Source: Oceanobacillus saliphilus (GTDB lineage Bacteria; Bacillota; Bacilli; Bacillales; Amphibacillaceae). Taken from it: 64,000 bases of DNA. The stretch lies in contig NZ_JALCZU010000006.1 in assembly GCF_023522835.1 (NCBI RefSeq), positions 62,001 to 126,000 of the forward strand, written 5' to 3'. Numbering within the stretch: position 1 is the stretch's first letter; every line of letters starts with the position of its first letter. The notes beneath the pieces were generated by a model, which did no database searches, was not told the origin of the DNA, and worked only from the letters and a program-made list of their open reading frames with translations. Made by a program: the position numbers and the translations under genes. This document shows, piece after piece, positions 35,273 through 42,217 of the stretch.

Positions 35273-35400
35273 TGCTTTCCTTCTAACTTGTTGAATATTT
35301 CATGTATAATAACTGGGTAATACGTTGGATGGCTTGATCCAGCGAAAATCCGGTCATTATCCAAACACCTGCAAGTGGACTTGGTAACTATTAAAAAACG

Positions 35401-35431
35401 AAAAGAACTGGAACTAACAGCCAGTTCTTTT
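35401..35431 (+). terminator. Terminator after the zinc-fluoride operon
   Basis: AAAAGAACTGG and CCAGTTCTTTT form an 11-bp stem with a nine-base loop. It lies 130 bases after the second fluC stop; the stretch in between contains a TGTATAAT box (35303-35310), so it may instead end a short separate RNA. Confidence 0.75.
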
Positions 35432-35492
35432 CAATTTGCTGTCAGTTCATGTATACTACTTCTAGACATTTATTTTATAGGAGATTTGAAAA

Positions 35493-35921
35493 ATGAACCG
35501 AAAAGGAATTCTATTTGGAATACTACTTATTTTATCTGCAGGCTTTATCGCTTTTGTAGCGATCATGCAACATAACTTTATGAATCCGGAAATTCAGGTT
35601 AACAGTGTGTCTGATTCTAGTAATGACCATCTTCAAGATACAGCTGATGACGAAGAAACAGAAGATGCTTCCGTTGAAGATGAAGCAAATAGCAAAAGAG
35701 CTGAAGAATCACAAGAGGATAACACAATTACTCATTCCACTCGAATTGTATCTGTGGATTTACTTAATGTCCGAAGTGGACCAGGCACGGATTACGAAAT
35801 TGCCGGTGTACTGATACTTAATCAGGAAGTAGAAGTTGAGGACGATGGTAGTGAATGGGTGAAAATCACCACACCTGATTTTACAGGCTTTGTAAATGAA
35901 AAATATTTGACTGAAGAATAA
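35493..35921 (+). CDS. Membrane-anchored protein with a C-terminal SH3 domain
   Basis: A 142-residue protein with one N-terminal hydrophobic span (about 6-25), an acidic, Ser/Glu/Asp-rich linker (about 38-80) and a bacterial SH3 domain (about 84-142) with LNVRSGPGTDYEIAGVL and WVKITTPDFTGFVNEKYL. Such domains bind cell-wall peptides, so the protein probably sits on the outer face of the membrane in contact with peptidoglycan. No catalytic domain is present. SD AGGAGATTTG precedes the ATG. A repeat copy starts four bases after its stop. Confidence 0.85.
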   Translation: MNRKGILFGILLILSAGFIAFVAIMQHNFMNPEIQVNSVSDSSNDHLQDTADDEETEDASVEDEANSKRAEESQEDNTITHSTRIVSVDLLNVRSGPGTDYEIAGVLILNQEVEVEDDGSEWVKITTPDFTGFVNEKYLTEE

Positions 35922-35924
35922 CTA

Positions 35925-36005
35925 GAAAACGAAGGCAAACGTCCAAGGGCTGGACGTTTGTCTTCGTTGCACTTATGAAAGGAAAAAATTTTATACTTCC
36001 TTGTG
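35925..36005 (+). repeat. Dispersed two-hairpin repeat, full copy
   Basis: The head is a strong hairpin: ACGAAGGCAAACGTCCA pairs with TGGACGTTTGTCTTCGT. The tail reads TGCACTTATGAAAGGAAA with the loop TTTTATA and CTTCCTTGTG. It directly follows the SH3 protein gene. Confidence 0.7.
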
Positions 36006-36010
36006 AAAAA

Positions 36011-36040
36011 AGACAGTGTCTGCTTATACAGACACTGTCT
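36011..36040. terminator. Bidirectional terminator
   Basis: AGACAGTGTCTG and CAGACACTGTCT form a perfect 12-bp stem with the loop CTTATA. A-tract before and T-tract after suit both converging genes (the SH3 gene and the aeRF1-like gene). Confidence 0.88.
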
Positions 36041-36052
36041 TTTTCTTGTCAC

Positions 36053-36856
36053 TCAGCTAAAAACCTCCTTCATAACTTTTGTCTCTTCATGATCAAGCAT
36101 ATTTTTCTGGATTATTTCATTCACTTGTTTATTCATTTGATTTGACAATTCTTTAGATGCAAAAGGTTCTCCTATGACAACTATTTTTTCCCATTTTCTA
36201 TCCTTCGCCTGTTTATCAAGCTTAGGAGCAATGCTTTTGTACCATCGTTTTTGATTAGCTTCATAACGCGCTTCAAAATTATCCTTTTGAATATTGGAAG
36301 ATCCAAGCCCAGTTGTGGAATTAGCTTTCCGTGGCCCCTGCATAACTCTCCATGTTTCTTCCTCCACATCAAGCTCATAGGAGAGCGTGTCCTCCACTTG
36401 ATTCAAATAGGAATCGATTACTTTAATCTCATTTTGCTGGACAAGGATAATCCCTGTCTTAGGATATGTTTCCTCAATTTGTTTAAGTTGATTTAATTCA
36501 GGTGTTTCCTGCCAGTAAAATTCATTCTCCAATCGCATTTGGACAATGTCTGCATACCATACCATTTCATCAGCAGTAGCAAATACAATGATTCCCTTTA
36601 ATTGCTGTTGTTCACTTTCCTTTATAAACTTTTCAACGTTTTTCTTGACGAGCTGAAAGTTTTTCAATTCCTCTTTGTCATTTGCCTCTTTCAAGTAACT
36701 TTCAAAGTTCCGCATACCATTTTTGAAATGGATCTTCCATTCTCCACCTTGTTGGTCAGGATCAGCCGGGTCCGTATTTAAGTACATCGTAAAAACTTTG
36801 TTGCTTCCTTCCATTATGACATTCTCCAACTCTTTTAGTTGTTTATTTATAGCCAT
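36053..36856 (-). CDS. aeRF1-type release-factor-like protein (VLRF1/baeRF group)
   Basis: A 267-residue soluble protein that I place, with moderate certainty, in the bacterial archaeo-eukaryotic release-factor-like group. Supporting parts are the N-terminal VFTMYLNTDPADPDQQGGEW, a helix-rich region, KGIIVFATADEMVWYADI near 90 and the C-terminal KWEKIVVIGEPFASKEL near 222. A candidate peptide-release loop lies near residues 180-195 (GLGSSNIQKDNFEARYE). Such proteins are thought to act on tRNA or stalled ribosomes. A sigma-B-like promoter precedes it. It is a single gene. Confidence 0.6.
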   Translation of the reverse strand: MAINKQLKELENVIMEGSNKVFTMYLNTDPADPDQQGGEWKIHFKNGMRNFESYLKEANDKEELKNFQLVKKNVEKFIKESEQQQLKGIIVFATADEMVWYADIVQMRLENEFYWQETPELNQLKQIEETYPKTGIILVQQNEIKVIDSYLNQVEDTLSYELDVEEETWRVMQGPRKANSTTGLGSSNIQKDNFEARYEANQKRWYKSIAPKLDKQAKDRKWEKIVVIGEPFASKELSNQMNKQVNEIIQKNMLDHEETKVMKEVFS

Positions 36857-36895
36857 AAAATTTAGATAACCTCCTAAAGAAATGATATTAGTTAT

Positions 36896-36921
36896 TTATC
36901 CTAAACCTGATGTAAATAAAC
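36896..36921 (-). promoter_or_regulatory. Sigma-B-like promoter for the aeRF1-like gene
   Basis: On the minus strand GTTTAT (36916-36921) and GGATAA (36896-36901) are 14 bases apart, close to the general-stress consensus GTTTAA and GGGTAT. The -35 lies within the palindrome TGTAAATAAACATTTACA (36911-36928). Confidence 0.4.
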
Positions 36922-37074
36922 ATTTACAGACGGAACAAGAAACCAAATTATTTTGTGGCTGGCACTCTAATTATATCCAGTTAAATATTTGTACGTATTT
37001 TATTGGGTTTTAAAGTTGAGTCAAAATTAAACAAGTGAAGGAAATAATATATTTTTATTTTTACAGAATCATAC

Positions 37075-37108
37075 AAAAAGGCATACCTTGCTAGCAGGTA
37101 TGCCTTTT
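37075..37108 (-). terminator. Terminator of the CNNM/HlyC-type gene
   Basis: AAAAGGCATACC and GGTATGCCTTTT form a 12-bp stem with a nine-base loop, eight bases after the stop codon; A/T tracts flank both sides. Confidence 0.85.
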
Positions 37109-37115
37109 ATTGTAT

Positions 37116-38414
37116 CTATACTATTTTTGCAATTTTAATCCGTTTAATCTGATATCCATCTTTCTCATCAAGGATGAATTCATGGCCATCATGTTCCATG
37201 GACGAACCTACTTCAGCATCAAGGTTTTTCGTGAAGAACCAACCACCAATCGTATCTACTTCATCATCTTCCAAGAGTATTCCTAAACGTTGATTTACTT
37301 CATCCAAATTCAGTTTACCTGAAACAACTATCGTTTTCTCGTCAATTTCCTCGATATCCGGGATTTCATTTTCATCGAATTCATCACGAATATCACCAAC
37401 AATTTCTTCCAATATATCTTCAACCGTTACAAGGCCGGCAGTGCCACCGTACTCATCATTAACGATTGCCATATGAATCCGCTCTTTTTGCATTTTAACC
37501 AATAGCTGTTTAATTGGGGTCGCTTCTGATACATGAATAATTGGACGAATGAACTTTTCTATCGTATGAGGTTTGTCCTCATCATATTGACCAGTAAAAA
37601 CCTCTTTCAAATTCACCAAACCAATAATATTATCTTTGTCTTCATCAGCCACAGGATATCTCGTAAACTGTCCATCACGAATGATTTCGATGTTAGCTTC
37701 AAAACTGTCCTCTTTTGAAAGATATACCATCTCTGTACGAGGAACCATTATTTCCCTTGCTACGCGTTCATCAAAATCAAAAATATTGTTTACATACATC
37801 ATTTCTGATTGATTGATTTCACCACTCTTAAAACTGTCTGCAAGAATCAAGCGCAATTCTTCTTCACTGTGCGATGCTTCGTGACCAGTCATGGGCTGCA
37901 GTCCCACAGAACGAGCTAAGAGTCGTGCTGAAACGTTTAAGAACCAAATGAACGGGAAGAGAAGTCGATAAAAGAAAATAAGAGGCCGTGCTACAAACAA
38001 TGTAACCTGCTCGGCTTTTTGAATTGCCAATGTCTTTGGTGCAAGTTCTCCCACAACAATATGGAGGAACGTTGCAAATGCAAAAGAAATAGCAATGGAA
38101 AAAGTTGTAACAAGTCCTCCACTTATATTCAGTGACCCAATAATAGGATGCAGTAGGCTTTCGAATGCAGGTTCCGATAGACGCCCGATCCCGATTGCAG
38201 TAGCCGTGATACCGAGTTGACAAGTGAACAAATACTCATCCAAATGGGTCACAACTTTATTAGCGTATATCGCTGACTTCCTTCCATTTTCAATATGCGG
38301 TTCTAGCTGAGCACTTCGAACTTTTACAATCGCAAACTCTGCCATTACGAAGAAAGCGGCTAAAGCTAGAAGTACTGCAACTGCAAGTAAACTTATTATG
38401 GTATCTATGTCCAA
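37116..38414 (-). CDS. CNNM/HlyC-type membrane protein (DUF21, CBS pair, CorC domain)
   Basis: A 432-residue protein with an N-terminal DUF21 membrane domain (about 1-190), a CBS pair (about 205-325, MVPRTEMVYLSKEDSFE and VNDEYGGTAGLVTVEDILEE) and a C-terminal CorC/HlyC domain (about 345-430). Relatives include B. subtilis MpfA/YhdP and CNNM proteins, linked to magnesium export; 'hemolysin' in older names is misleading. It starts with a TTG preceded by AAGGA at six bases. That SD is buried in a hairpin that also follows a better SD with a short leader ORF, suggesting translational control. Confidence 0.9.
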   Translation of the reverse strand: MDIDTIISLLAVAVLLALAAFFVMAEFAIVKVRSAQLEPHIENGRKSAIYANKVVTHLDEYLFTCQLGITATAIGIGRLSEPAFESLLHPIIGSLNISGGLVTTFSIAISFAFATFLHIVVGELAPKTLAIQKAEQVTLFVARPLIFFYRLLFPFIWFLNVSARLLARSVGLQPMTGHEASHSEEELRLILADSFKSGEINQSEMMYVNNIFDFDERVAREIMVPRTEMVYLSKEDSFEANIEIIRDGQFTRYPVADEDKDNIIGLVNLKEVFTGQYDEDKPHTIEKFIRPIIHVSEATPIKQLLVKMQKERIHMAIVNDEYGGTAGLVTVEDILEEIVGDIRDEFDENEIPDIEEIDEKTIVVSGKLNLDEVNQRLGILLEDDEVDTIGGWFFTKNLDAEVGSSMEHDGHEFILDEKDGYQIKRIKIAKIV

Positions 38415-38454
38415 TTAAGATCCTTGTGCCATCGACACAAGGACTTCACCTCCT
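38412..38454 (-). promoter_or_regulatory. Leader ORF and SD-sequestering hairpin before the CNNM/HlyC-type gene
   Basis: On the minus strand AGGAGG (38449-38454) precedes GTG TCG ATG GCA CAA GGA then TCT TAA (38415-38438). Its stop abuts the TTG start of the main gene. TCCTTGTG (38436-38443) and CACAAGGA (38421-38428) form an 8-bp stem that hides AAGGA, the SD of the main gene. Translation of the leader would open it. Confidence 0.5.
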
Positions 38455-38463
38455 GATTTTTTT

Positions 38464-38549
38464 AGAAAACTTGGTTGTCACCAAGTCTTTCGGTGACAGC
38501 CTTAGTCGCACTTATGCAGGAAGGAAAGTTTTATACTTTCCTTCCTGCT
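38464..38549 (+). repeat. Dispersed two-hairpin repeat, best preserved copy
   Basis: The head AACTTGGTTGTCACC pairs with GGTGACAGCCTTAGT around AAGTCTTTC. The tail GCAGGAAGGAAAG (38517-38529) pairs perfectly over 13 bp with CTTTCCTTCCTGC around the loop TTTTATA. The two are linked by CGCACTTAT. It lies inside the long 5' leader of the minus-strand CNNM/HlyC-type gene. Confidence 0.75.
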
Positions 38550-38684
38550 AAAAAATAAGTATATTCGATTTGATTTTCCGTACGTGATGATTCAACATAT
38601 GAAGTAAAAATACAGTTACGGAGCCATTGCTGAATCGGTCATATAGTTTTACCTTCCCATCGAACCACCTACTTTCCTTATTTG

Positions 38685-38713
38685 ATTATAATATATTTGA
38701 AAATATGAGTCTA
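38685..38713 (-). promoter_or_regulatory. Promoter giving a 270-base leader for the CNNM/HlyC-type gene
   Basis: On the minus strand TAGACT (38708-38713) and TATAAT (38685-38690) are 17 bases apart. A three-codon ORF (ATG GGA AGG TAA, 38649-38660) with SD AGGTGG follows. The leader does not match the M-box or the yybP-ykoY riboswitch by eye. Between 38714 and 38830 nothing was recognised. Confidence 0.5.
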
Positions 38714-38899
38714 TATTTAGTGACATATTTATAGGCTTGTTCGCAGAGGAATAATGAAATCTAACCAATATCTGTGTAAAACTTTCCGTACCTTATTATG
38801 CACTTTGGCAATTGTATTTATAAAGCAAAAGCACCTCAACTTTTGATATAGTTTAGTTGTCGATAAACATCTAGATCACAGTTGAGGTGAAATTTAATA

Positions 38900-39090
38900 A
38901 TGTATTCGTTAATTGCAGATTATAAAAATGCATACAACGATGCCAAATGAAGTGCCTGTTAGGAAAAAGTCATTATTCCCAGTTTCTCAAATGATAGAAA
39001 AAAACGCTATTAGAAGACATCTACTTAAACAAATCGATATTGCTCTAGAAAGTAATTATGAATCTTTCATGAAACAAGGTGCTGTTTTTA
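38900..39090 (+). pseudogene. Broken IDEAL-domain-like small gene
   Basis: An ORF with SD GAGGTG starts at 38900 (MYSLIADYKNAYNDAK) and hits TGA at 38948. The overlapping frame continues with KKSLFPVSQMIEKNAIRRHL and LKQIDIALESNYESFMK, the latter resembling the IDEAL domain of small Bacillus proteins. Reading across needs a frameshift near 38945, and beyond residue SFMKQG the frame runs into a terminator and looks non-coding. CACCTCAAC at 38831 is complementary to the SD region GTTGAGGTG. Family assignment is tentative. Confidence 0.4.
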
Positions 39091-39190
39091 TCATTTCCCT
39101 TGAAAACGTGCCTGCCAAAAACCAATCACAAATAGTAACCTTGCAAGTTGGCCCTAACAGCTCCTATAAATCCTGCAACCCTACCAGAGG

Positions 39191-39223
39191 AAAACCGAAC
39201 AGTGCCAGGCACTGTTCGGTTTT
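39191..39223. terminator. Bidirectional terminator
   Basis: AAAACCGAACAGTG and CACTGTTCGGTTTT form a perfect 14-bp stem with loop CCAGG. It separates the broken plus-strand gene from the permease gene on the minus strand. Confidence 0.85.
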
Positions 39224-39230
39224 CGGCATA

Positions 39231-39261
39231 TTATGACATTATTCGGGTAGTGACAGGCACC
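39231..39261 (-). repeat. Short interspersed motif GGTGCCTGTCACT, second copy
   Basis: On the minus strand GGTGCCTGTCACTACCCGAA is followed by TAATGTCATAA; the first copy is at 14838-14870. Both copies sit a few tens of bases from a terminator. Confidence 0.5.
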
Positions 39262-39276
39262 TCAGTGGCACCTCCG

Positions 39277-41043
39277 TTAAGCTACATTATTCTTTCGAGT
39301 TATTGCGTCCAGTCGTTTGTTGTTGGTTGCGATAATATAGATGACGACTGCCCAAATAAGAACGGAGATAATGATTCCAATGTTGAAGATACCTTTATCA
39401 GCTGTCCACATAATGGAATAACCAATCGAACCGATCAACAGGGCATAATAGAAAAACGGAAGAAGTGTTTTACGAATAACATGACCTTCTTTCCCTACAA
39501 GACCTACTACCGCTGACGCTGCAACAACGTTATGCACACAAATCATATTTCCTGCAGCACCACCAACAGCCTGAAGTGCAACCATCCAAGTTGCGTCCCC
39601 ACCAATCCGATCACCTACTCCATACTGGAAGAGCGAGAACATCATATTACTAACCGTATTACTACCAGCTACAAATGCACCGAGTCCTCCGACAAACGTC
39701 GCAAAGATTGGGTACACAGACCCTGCAAGACCGGCAACACCTTCTGCTAATACGATTGGCATTTCCGCATAACCTGCCGCTCCGCCACCTGAGTTAAGAA
39801 ATACCTGAACCATCGGAACAGTAAAAACTAAAGCCGATCCTGCAGCTATCATTGTTTTACCGGAATCTTTCCAAGCTCTCGCGAATTCCCTGGCTTTCAT
39901 TCCATGGAGATAATATGTGAATACCGCAACGACTATAAAAATAAAGCCCGGCGAAAATAGAATTTCCCAACTGGACGATATTGCTGAACCGAAAATATTG
40001 GGAAGTGTTAATTTTACAGATTTAAGCCAATCTCCAACTACAGTTAGTCTTGATATTAGTAAAAGAACAGCAATCATCACGTAGGGAGCCCATGCTCTCC
40101 ACATACTTATTTTACCTGCATAAATATCACTATGTTTGAGTTCGACACGTCCTGTCCAAGTTGGATCCCAGCGATCTTTTGCTTCAAAGTCCCAAATATC
40201 GTCTTCTTTAGGCATAAGGAATCCTCTTTTAGCAGCAGGAATAACAATAGCCAACCCTATTAAGCCACCAATCATTGCAGGAAACTCAGGTCCTAACACG
40301 TTAGCAACGAACAAATATGGCATAGTCATCGCCAGCGAAGCAAATATTGCGAACTTCCAGACCTTTAAGCCTTCACTGAATGATTTGTTTTTCCCGAAAA
40401 ATTTAGTTAATATGGCGACTAAAAACAATGGAATTAATAGCCCCGCAATGGCATGGAGTAAGGCTACTTTCCCCGCAACACCAAATACAAACGTGGAAAT
40501 ATCTGTGATTTGAGTGAGCGGCTCAAGTCCTGTACCTACCCCAACAATCATTGGTGTTCCAACTGCCCCAAATGATACTGGTGTACTTTGAATAACCATG
40601 CCGGATACAACTGCTGCCATCGCTGGGAAGCCTAACCCAACTAATAATGGTACCGCGACAGCAGCTGGTGTACCAAAACCTGCTGAACCTTCAATAAATG
40701 AACCGAAAAGCCATGCGATAATAATTACTTGAATACGGCGATCCGGTGTAATATCGGTAAAACCGCGACGAATGGTGTGAAGCCCCCCGCTTTCTTGCAG
40801 TGTGTTCAATAATAAAATCGCACCGAAAATAATAAATAAAAGCGTGACAGCTACGATAAGCCCATGAACAGAAGCAGCAGCGACTTGTGGAAATGCTACA
40901 TCCCAAATAAATAGAGCCAGTAAGACAGCTACAATATAGGAAAGCGGCATTGCTTTACTTGCCGGCCATTTAAGACCGACTAGAAAAACAGCAACAACAA
41001 TAATTGGTAATAAAGCCAGTACAGCTAATAATCCATTCCCCAA
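39277..41043 (-). CDS. L-lactate/glycolate permease (LctP family)
   Basis: A 588-residue membrane protein with about 13 spans of the lactate permease family. Characteristic sequences are WLFGSFIEGSAGFGTPAAVA near 115, VSFGAVGTPMIVG near 160 and GGLGAFVAGSNTVSNMMFS near 480. The family imports L-lactate, D-lactate or glycolate with protons. Glycolate oxidase genes upstream and lutABC nearby make both substrates plausible. The start is the TTG at 41043, seven bases after GGGGGG; the longer frame would read through the SD. It has its own leader, so it is not strictly part of the glc operon. Confidence 0.88.
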   Translation of the reverse strand: MGNGLLAVLALLPIIVVAVFLVGLKWPASKAMPLSYIVAVLLALFIWDVAFPQVAAASVHGLIVAVTLLFIIFGAILLLNTLQESGGLHTIRRGFTDITPDRRIQVIIIAWLFGSFIEGSAGFGTPAAVAVPLLVGLGFPAMAAVVSGMVIQSTPVSFGAVGTPMIVGVGTGLEPLTQITDISTFVFGVAGKVALLHAIAGLLIPLFLVAILTKFFGKNKSFSEGLKVWKFAIFASLAMTMPYLFVANVLGPEFPAMIGGLIGLAIVIPAAKRGFLMPKEDDIWDFEAKDRWDPTWTGRVELKHSDIYAGKISMWRAWAPYVMIAVLLLISRLTVVGDWLKSVKLTLPNIFGSAISSSWEILFSPGFIFIVVAVFTYYLHGMKAREFARAWKDSGKTMIAAGSALVFTVPMVQVFLNSGGGAAGYAEMPIVLAEGVAGLAGSVYPIFATFVGGLGAFVAGSNTVSNMMFSLFQYGVGDRIGGDATWMVALQAVGGAAGNMICVHNVVAASAVVGLVGKEGHVIRKTLLPFFYYALLIGSIGYSIMWTADKGIFNIGIIISVLIWAVVIYIIATNNKRLDAITRKNNVA

Positions 41044-41377
41044 TTTCAATCCCCCCTTATAAAGTAAAAATTCATCAGTGAGAGCTTTTTCTCCCCCACT
41101 TGTAAAGAAGAACAAGGGCTAAAGTTACAACGTCCTGTCCCAACGCTTTTTTGACTGCATCCTTTAGGCCCTTATCAATCGGACTTTTACGGCAAATATC
41201 CCCTACCCAAAATTCTCAACCCTCCTTTATTTTTAAAGTATGGGATTTATTGCCAGTTACCATGTTATAAAGGTTTAATTATATTAAATAACAACATCAT
41301 TTTTTAAATTTGATATTGTTATATAACTTATGAATCACCTGGCTTTTCCATTCCTTTATTAGTGGTACAATTCAACC
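41044..41377 (-). other. Leader region of the lactate/glycolate permease gene
   Basis: This 334-base gap holds a strong SD (AAAGGAGGG on the minus strand, 41220-41228) followed by a seven-codon ORF starting TTG at 41210 and ending TAA at 41187. A decayed repeat copy (CATCCTTTAGGCCCTTATCA, 41157-41176) follows. No clear promoter hexamers were found; TATAAT-like boxes lie near 41278. Confidence 0.35.
41157..41195 (+). repeat. Dispersed two-hairpin repeat, decayed copy
   Basis: CATCCTTTAGGCCCTTATCA followed by ATCGGACTTTTACGG matches the junction of head and tail in the copy at 11907 (AATCCTTTAGGCACTTATAC). The hairpin arms are no longer complementary. Confidence 0.4.
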
Positions 41378-42136
41378 TTATTCTACAGCGTTACGAAGCT
41401 CACCAATTCCAGCAATTTGACAGATGATTTCATCCCCAGATTTCATCATTTCTGCCCCTAGTGGACTACCAGTAAGAATCACATCGCCTGCTTCCAGTGT
41501 CATCACGCTGGATAAGTAAGCGATCATCTTTCTCATGGAAACAATCATAAGCGATGTAGAACTATCCTGCTTCTTGTCGCCATTTAAATATGCTTCAACC
41601 GTTACTTTGTCAGGATCGAGTTCTGTTTCGATATATGGACCAAGCGGTGTAAACGTGTCAAATGATTTTCCTACCATCCAATGTCCAGCTTCATGAAAGA
41701 ATTGCGGTGCCGTTACATCATTGGCTACCGTATAGCCAAAAATATAGTCTGTTACATGTTCTTCTGAAATGTTGCTTGTACGTTTGCCAATCACAACTGC
41801 TAGCTCTGATTCAAATTTCACTTCTTCTATTCCAGTTGGGATAACAATTGGTTCTCCACTACTTATGATGGATGAAATTGGTTTATAAAAAAATACAGGA
41901 ATTTCAGGAAGTTCAGAAGGTAAATCATCTGTTTTACCAACATAGTTTGCGCCAATACCTATCACATGTCTTGGTGTAAGTGGGGCTAATAGTTCAACCT
42001 CTTCTCGATTATGTATGAAATCTGTATGTTCCCAATCAGAGAATATGTTCCCCTCAATTTGTTGAATCTGATCACCCGTTACAATTCCTTGCATAATTGC
42101 CTCTTCATTTTGTTTTTTAAATCTAGCGAATTTCAT
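41378..42136 (-). CDS. Fumarylacetoacetate hydrolase family protein
   Basis: A 252-residue FAH-family enzyme (FAHD1/HpcE-like fold). Metal ligands are the glutamates of KFESELAVVIGKR near residue 110 and the aspartate of GYTVANDVTA near 145; the substrate loop reads VGKSFDTFTPLGP near 165. Members hydrolyse or decarboxylate acylpyruvates and oxaloacetate or isomerise dienoates. The ATG at 42136 follows GAGGAG at eight bases; the GTG three codons upstream overlaps the SD. It lies 81 bases after glcD, probably in the same transcript, so action on a pyruvate- or oxaloacetate-type product is plausible. Confidence 0.87.
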   Translation of the reverse strand: MKFARFKKQNEEAIMQGIVTGDQIQQIEGNIFSDWEHTDFIHNREEVELLAPLTPRHVIGIGANYVGKTDDLPSELPEIPVFFYKPISSIISSGEPIVIPTGIEEVKFESELAVVIGKRTSNISEEHVTDYIFGYTVANDVTAPQFFHEAGHWMVGKSFDTFTPLGPYIETELDPDKVTVEAYLNGDKKQDSSTSLMIVSMRKMIAYLSSVMTLEAGDVILTGSPLGAEMMKSGDEIICQIAGIGELRNAVE

Positions 42137-42217
42137 TGTTTCCACTCCTCTAATTCATTTGTGGAGGGGGTATTTTTCCACCCCTCTCTTTTATACCGGA
42201 CTTTTTGAACAAACTTT

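Noticed and set aside
34545-35400. Fluoride riboswitch near the fluC pair
   Set aside because: No crcB-motif core was found in the six-base zur-fluC gap or downstream; the foldable stretch at 35320-35390 does not match it.
38418-38690. M-box or manganese riboswitch before the CNNM/HlyC-type gene
   Set aside because: The conserved core segments of both classes are absent when the leader is read by eye.
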